From DATIHT01 sp035480415 (GTDB lineage Bacteria > Patescibacteriota > Microgenomatia > Curtissbacterales > GWA2-41-24), in contig DATIHT010000080.1 in the NCBI GenBank assembly GCA_035480415.1, positions 1 through 8,515 on the forward strand: a DNA stretch of 8,515 bases, written 5' to 3'. The notes below the pieces were generated by a model. It had not been told where the DNA came from. It did no database searches and saw only the letters and a program-made list of their open reading frames with translations. This document shows positions 4,696 to 8,515 of this stretch, one piece after another (within the stretch, counting starts at the first letter, position 1; each line of letters begins with the position of its first letter). A program made the position numbers and the translations under genes.

Positions 4696-4767
4696 GGGAT
4701 TAGCTCAGTTGGCTAGAGCGCTGCTTTTGGGAAGCAGAGGTCGAAGGTTCGAGTCCTTTATCCCCGA
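4694..4767 (+). tRNA. tRNA-Pro (anticodon TGG)
   Basis: The acceptor CGGGGAT/ATCCCCG is perfect, the D stem is GCTC/GAGC, and the anticodon stem CTGCT/AGCAG encloses TTTGGGA, giving anticodon TGG. The T arm is GAAGG-TTCGAGT-CCTTT with one wobble. The discriminator is A at 4767, followed by CAG, so CCA is not encoded. It lies 35 bp after tRNA-Leu in the same cluster. The 101 bp from here to the next gene's stop show no further feature. Confidence 0.97.
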
Positions 4768-4868
4768 CAGATGTTTTTGAAGCTGAATCTTTAGTAGACT
4801 GTTAGCAGAAATCCAACTACCAGATTTATTAATTTAACACCAACAACTGTTCCAAGAATGATCGGTGC

Positions 4869-5321
4869 TTAGCCTTTACAGGAAATATTTACCTGATATT
4901 GAGTATCTTTCCCAGATGAAACAAAAGGCAATATAGATTCTTTCTTTCCAATGTAAGCTTCACAATCGCCACTTGTAAAAAGTGGCTTCGTGGGTATCGA
5001 CGTTACAATTGTACTGCTGGTTTGCCACCCATTTTCATTCATTTTCTTTATATAGAATTCATAAATATTCGTCCACGGGTCGGTAGTTTCAAATGATATT
5101 TTGGCAGAATGAATGCATGCTTCTTTAGGAACAACACAAATGTCTTTTTTATACTCGACACTCCAGTAATCTGCCTGAGGGAACCTGGGTATGTTTGAAA
5201 CCGCATTCACATTTAATTTATTAGGTACAACGGCAGGAAGTTGAATGTAATAATGGTATGCATACCAAACGGCACCGACAATTATAAAAAGTAACAATAT
5301 ACCAACAAAACCAGATCTCAC
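4869..5321 (-). CDS. Small membrane-anchored extracytoplasmic protein, four cysteines, unknown function
   Basis: The 150 residues have an N-terminal hydrophobic helix (about 5-25) after one arginine, typical of an uncleaved signal anchor, and the remainder should be outside the cytoplasm. The soluble part has four cysteines (C62, C69, C120, C148), an even number suited to two disulfides, and a stretch around 78-100 (ETTDPWTNIYEFYIKKMNEN) reminiscent of small secreted domains in which a short helix follows a strand. I do not recognise a named family. Translation starts at GTG 5321; an AT-rich -10-like element lies five bases upstream and no Shine-Dalgarno is visible. It is divergent from the 715-residue membrane protein, with a 95-bp shared intergenic region. 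Confidence 0.75.
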   Translation of the reverse strand: MRSGFVGILLLFIIVGAVWYAYHYYIQLPAVVPNKLNVNAVSNIPRFPQADYWSVEYKKDICVVPKEACIHSAKISFETTDPWTNIYEFYIKKMNENGWQTSSTIVTSIPTKPLFTSGDCEAYIGKKESILPFVSSGKDTQYQVNISCKG

Positions 5322-5326
5322 TGTAT

Positions 5327-5332
5327 TTTATA
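5327..5332 (-). promoter_or_regulatory. -10-like element of the small anchored protein gene
   Basis: Minus strand TATAAA at 5332-5327, five bases before the GTG at 5321. The register is ambiguous (TAATAT or TAAAAT one turn either way) and no -35 is evident. Confidence 0.3.
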
Positions 5333-5390
5333 TTAACAGAATTAAAAAAATATTCCGATTTTCCCCTCTTTAATTAAATTGTAGGCTTAG

Positions 5391-5396
5391 TATAAT
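5391..5396 (+). promoter_or_regulatory. Consensus -10 upstream of the 715-residue gene
   Basis: A perfect TATAAT. The -35 at 16-18 bp spacing is weak (for example TTTAAT or CTTTAA). The predicted start of transcription, about seven bases downstream, falls on the ATG of a six-codon mini-ORF at 5404. Confidence 0.5.
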
Positions 5397-5403
5397 CAAC
5401 AAA

Positions 5404-5424
5404 ATGAAAACGAAGCATGAATAA
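5404..5424 (+). CDS. Six-codon upstream mini-ORF (MKTKHE), possibly leaderless
   Basis: ATG at 5404 lies exactly seven bases after the -10 hexamer, and the frame reads MKTKHE and stops with TAA at 5422-5424. The stop falls five bases beyond the ATG of the large gene at 5417, in a different frame. Translating it would deliver ribosomes to the downstream start, allowing termination-reinitiation. Short ORFs arise easily by chance, so this is only a candidate. Confidence 0.3.
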   Translation: MKTKHE

Positions 5425-7564
5425 GGCTTACCTACGGCTGTTTTGCGTAAGCTATTTAATTCTGTTTTTAGAACTTCTCCTAATCAGGCTTGTCTCCACA
5501 GAAATCCGCATTTTTGCTTACCTTTCTAACGTTCTTCTTATTTCTATATTTATAGGCGTAGGCATGGGAATGCTCATTAAACGCCCTCTGAGTCTTTACT
5601 TAAGTGCAGTAACCCTTTTTGTAATACAGGTGGTACTAACCATGAAATACATTGTAAGGTTACCCAACGTAGAGTTTAAATTATTCTCTGGCATTACAGA
5701 ACTCCTGGCTCCGCTTTCTAATTCGTACATTTGGTTACAATCCGGAACCTATTCCAAATCTGGAATCATAATCGGACTTGTTTTGACTGTTTTTTTGATA
5801 GGACTCGTGAGTTTCCTTTTTGTTCCGCTTGGACAGTATCTGGGAGGTATTTTCAACAGGAGCAAAAACCCAATAGTTTTATATTCCATAGATGTCTTAG
5901 CTTCACTTTTGGGAATGTGGACTTTCCAATTTTTATCCGCAGTCGGAGTTTCTCCCTACTTCGGGTTATTTGCAGCATTGATCCTGTTGTTCTTTTTGAT
6001 GGAGACAAGCTACGCCAAGATTATTTGTCTAATTTCCATTTTCGCATCTATTGTTCTTTTAGTCCCGAAAGAAGCTAATCAACCTTACGAAAAGCCTGTT
6101 ACTTTTTGGTCACCATATCAAAAATTGACTCTTTCTCTTATTAAAAATCAATACGATTATCAGGCTGGCGGTTGGTATTTGGAGGTTAATAACGTTGGTT
6201 ATATGGGCCTGCTGGATTTGTCACAAAAAGGTGTAGCAAAGAGAGAAGATTTACTAAAGGAGCATTTTGGCCAGAATTACCAACAGCTGAAGTATGCAAA
6301 TCAGTACGATTTACCTTACCAAATAAAGCCAAAAGCTCAGAACGTCTTAATAATTGGCGGTGGTGCCGGAAATGATGCAGCAGCAGCCCTAAGAGCAGGA
6401 GTAGGCAATATTGATTTAGTAGAAATAGATCCAATGATTGCAAAAATCGGTAAAAATTATCATCCAGAAAAACCATACTCCTCAAAAAGCGTTAAGTTAC
6501 ACACAAACGACGGCAGGGCATTTTTAGAATCGACTCACAACAAATATGACATTATCATCATGAGTCTTGCAGACTCACATACAACGACCTCCAGCTTGTC
6601 CAATGTACAACTTGATAATTATTTGTACACTAAAGAAGCACTAACAAAGGCAAAGGACAGTCTAAGCGAAAATGGCGCTTTGTTTTTGACTTTTGAAGTA
6701 ACCAGACCCTGGATTGGCGGCAGAATCCAAAACACCCTGACATCTGTATTTGGCAAAAAAGGTGATATTTTTGAAATTAGAAGCGATGGTGCCAGCGGCT
6801 GGGGCGGAATAATGTTTATAGAACCCAAGGATGGCGGAAGTATATTACCTTCACTTGGGGACGCGAACCTTGTTTCATATTTGTCTCAAAATTCAAGAGA
6901 CTATAGCAACCTGGCTCCCAATTTGCTTACAGATGATTGGCCCTATATTTACCTGGATAAGCCTCGTATTCCGATACTGCATTTAATAGTTGCTATTATT
7001 TCCTTAAGCGCGCTTTCACTTCTGATATTTAAATCAAAGTACATAAAATTAACAAAAGTTAATTTACCGCTTTTTATGCTTGGAGTCGGCTTTATGCTTT
7101 TCGAAATTCAAAATGTAGCCCGTTCTGCTTTGGTCTTTGGCAATACCTGGGTTACCAACCTTTTTGTAATAAGCGGAGTTTTGCTCTTCATTTTGGCTGC
7201 AAACTTAGCAACACTGAAGAAATTAATTTCGGAAAAGCAGGCTTTTGTAATATTGTTTCTAACAATTCTGGCCCAGATAATTATCCCTCTTAATATTTTT
7301 AATAGTCTTCCATCCGTACCAAAAATAATAGGCGCTATGCTCTTTCTAACCCTGCCACACTTTTTTTCCGGAATTATTTTTGCGTCTCTTTTTGCAAAAG
7401 ACAAGGAAAGATCATCGTTTTTTGGCAGCAATCTTTTAGGTTCGGCACTCGGAGGATTTTTGGCTATCTCGTCTTATCTGCTAGGGCTCTCCAGCTTGCT
7501 ATATGTAACAATCTTTTTTTATTCTGCCGGGTTTTTGCTTGCAATTAGAAAGTACCGCCTATAG
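5417..7564 (+). CDS. Polytopic membrane protein with internal spermidine-synthase-like domain
   Basis: 715 residues in three parts. About seven membrane helices (roughly 7-216) are followed by a soluble SAM-dependent, SpeE-like Rossmann domain (about 225-515), then about seven more helices (519-710). The central domain shows GGGAGND (314-320) as the SAM glycine-rich loop, VEID (335-338) with the ribose-binding acid, NDGRAFL (364-370), and TDDWPYIY (505-512), all usual in this fused family. In place of the DSxDP catalytic loop of true spermidine synthases it has SLADSHTTTSS (383-393). Aminopropyl transfer is therefore doubtful, and another SAM-using or purely binding role is possible. No speD or other polyamine gene is nearby. 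The start is weakly defined; a mini-ORF overlaps it. The stop overlaps the convergent glycosyltransferase gene by 6 bp. Confidence 0.88.
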   Translation: MNKAYLRLFCVSYLILFLELLLIRLVSTEIRIFAYLSNVLLISIFIGVGMGMLIKRPLSLYLSAVTLFVIQVVLTMKYIVRLPNVEFKLFSGITELLAPLSNSYIWLQSGTYSKSGIIIGLVLTVFLIGLVSFLFVPLGQYLGGIFNRSKNPIVLYSIDVLASLLGMWTFQFLSAVGVSPYFGLFAALILLFFLMETSYAKIICLISIFASIVLLVPKEANQPYEKPVTFWSPYQKLTLSLIKNQYDYQAGGWYLEVNNVGYMGLLDLSQKGVAKREDLLKEHFGQNYQQLKYANQYDLPYQIKPKAQNVLIIGGGAGNDAAAALRAGVGNIDLVEIDPMIAKIGKNYHPEKPYSSKSVKLHTNDGRAFLESTHNKYDIIIMSLADSHTTTSSLSNVQLDNYLYTKEALTKAKDSLSENGALFLTFEVTRPWIGGRIQNTLTSVFGKKGDIFEIRSDGASGWGGIMFIEPKDGGSILPSLGDANLVSYLSQNSRDYSNLAPNLLTDDWPYIYLDKPRIPILHLIVAIISLSALSLLIFKSKYIKLTKVNLPLFMLGVGFMLFEIQNVARSALVFGNTWVTNLFVISGVLLFILAANLATLKKLISEKQAFVILFLTILAQIIIPLNIFNSLPSVPKIIGAMLFLTLPHFFSGIIFASLFAKDKERSSFFGSNLLGSALGGFLAISSYLLGLSSLLYVTIFFYSAGFLLAIRKYRL

Positions 7565-8515
7565 AGGGTTGTGTGCAAGCTTAAAAACCTTTACTCCATT
7601 TTGAATATCCCAACTATTTACAATAGTAAAAGGTGAAAAACTGGAAATTTCCCACACGTTATAGCTTTTAATCGCGTCCTCGCTGTCTCTTGATATCAGA
7701 TAAATAACATCGGCGCTTGGATAGCTTTCGACATTCTGAGGGTTTTTACCATAGACAGTCACCAGGTATCTATAAGGCATTGCTCTGGTATCACCATCCA
7801 AAGTAGCGGCAATGTTAAAATTTTTGGAATTATCCGCATCGCTTGAAACAAGCCTGGAAGCCTTGCGAATTCCGGGTAAATTCCAGCCTTTTGGCATCGT
7901 GTAGCCGTTAGTATTTGAAAGATCCAGGTTTTTAAAATATCCAAAAAACAACAGAACCAGAAAAAAAGACAGTAAATAAATACCACCACTTGGTTGAGCT
8001 TTTTTGTACAAGGAAGAGACAACAAAGCCAAAAGTAAGTGCAATGGGAACGTAAATTATTGCAAAGTAATGAGGTTCGATACTGCCGGCGTATAAATTTG
8101 CAGCCAAAAATCCAACGAAAATTGTAAAAATAAGAAAAACCACCGGTTCTTTTTTTTGAATATTTCCAACATTGGCAATTACAAATAAAACGACAGCTAA
8201 AAAAGAACCAATTAACAACTTGCTTGATGACAAAAATATTGCAGAAAGAATTTTAAAAGAAGTTAAAATATGAAAAAACAAATAACTTAGCGAAAAAATA
8301 TTGTCTCCCTGGGTCAATTGTTTAAAAAACAAATTTGTCACAAAAAACTCATGTCTTAATTCAAAAATTATTTGCGGTGAAATAGTCAAAACAAAGGCTG
8401 CAAGTACTACAATCAAGCTTGTCATTTGTTTCTTTTTTAAAAGGTATAAAACAGATACTACAATCAAGACAGCAGCAAGGTAATGAAGCTGGAACATTAC
8501 GCCAAGGCATATTCC
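7559..8515 (-). CDS. PMT/ArnT-like membrane glycosyltransferase, C-terminal part (5' end beyond the window)
   Basis: The frame is open to the right edge: six codons (GICLGV) precede the first in-window ATG at 8497, so the true start lies outside and 318 codons are visible. The joined sequence GICLGVMFQLHYLAA resembles the conserved QxHY-type segment of GT39/GT83 relatives. At least six hydrophobic helices follow, one containing a SIEPHYFAIIYVP segment (on the PHY pattern common in this class). A soluble C-terminal domain (about the last 110 residues, with DADNSKNFNIAATLDGDTRA and PYRYLVTVYG) then follows, as in many CPR and Gram-positive PMT-like proteins. Such enzymes move a sugar from a polyprenyl-phosphate donor to a protein or lipid on the outer face of the membrane. 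The catalytic acidic residues would lie in the missing N-terminal part, so activity cannot be judged. It ends tail-to-tail with the 715-residue gene. Confidence 0.75.
   Translation of the reverse strand, partial: GICLGVMFQLHYLAAVLIVVSVLYLLKKKQMTSLIVVLAAFVLTISPQIIFELRHEFFVTNLFFKQLTQGDNIFSLSYLFFHILTSFKILSAIFLSSSKLLIGSFLAVVLFVIANVGNIQKKEPVVFLIFTIFVGFLAANLYAGSIEPHYFAIIYVPIALTFGFVVSSLYKKAQPSGGIYLLSFFLVLLFFGYFKNLDLSNTNGYTMPKGWNLPGIRKASRLVSSDADNSKNFNIAATLDGDTRAMPYRYLVTVYGKNPQNVESYPSADVIYLISRDSEDAIKSYNVWEISSFSPFTIVNSWDIQNGVKVFKLAHNPL

Noticed and set aside
7559..8497. Complete 312-residue protein starting at ATG 8497
   Set aside because: The frame is open for six more codons to the window edge and the residues there continue a membrane helix, so the ATG is internal to a longer gene.
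1..8515. CRISPR array, insertion sequence or UGA-recoded genetic code
   Set aside because: No regularly spaced repeats and no transposase were found. The HNH frame ends in TGA and the other genes need no TGA read-through.

Overview
This 8.5 kb AT-rich window reads as bacterial chromosome with the standard code. All recognised genes end in TAA or TAG except the HNH gene, which ends in TGA, so UGA is not visibly recoded. The genes are small and closely packed, no tRNA gene encodes its CCA end, and Shine-Dalgarno sequences are nearly absent. Envelope membrane proteins dominate the right half. Together this resembles a Patescibacteria/CPR genome, perhaps Microgenomates-like. That placement is inferred from style and gene content; no phylogenetic marker is present.

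Layout. Left (1-392, minus strand): the first 14 codons of a gene leaving the window, tRNA-Lys(CTT), tRNA-Arg(TCG), and a 68-bp insert made of extra copies of the tRNA-Arg 5' half. Next (393-1259, minus): an acidic low-complexity protein and a stand-alone LigD-type 3'-phosphoesterase. Divergent from these is the tRNA U34 hydroxylase trhO (1325-2221, plus). It converges on a membrane family-2 glycosyltransferase (2257-3882, minus). Then comes a plus-strand tRNA cluster: promoter, damaged tRNA-Leu head, HNH endonuclease ORF, intact tRNA-Leu(TAA), tRNA-Pro(TGG). The right part holds a small anchored extracytoplasmic protein with four cysteines (minus), a 715-residue membrane protein with an internal spermidine-synthase-like domain (plus), and the C-terminal part of a PMT/ArnT-like membrane glycosyltransferase (minus, open at the right edge).

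Three things stand out. First, both tRNA clusters share one layout: an extended -10 promoter (TGnTAAAAT), then a broken tRNA 5' half, then inserted sequence, then an intact tRNA. In the Leu cluster the insert is an HNH ORF fitted between tRNA-derived sequences, and its stop codon lies inside the intact tRNA gene. In the Arg cluster the insert is an inverted pair of tRNA heads that folds into a long rod. Second, most protein genes have a -10 hexamer 5-9 nt before the start codon and no Shine-Dalgarno, which predicts leaderless mRNAs. trhO and the phosphoesterase gene appear to use divergent promoters whose -35 hexamers overlap. Third, the 715-residue gene seems to begin its transcript with a six-codon leaderless mini-ORF that overlaps its start codon.

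Functionally the window combines tRNA supply and wobble modification (tRNA genes, TrhO), a DNA end-repair enzyme, and envelope glycan or surface proteins. No single pathway ties these together. All functions are assigned from motif reading, without database searches.
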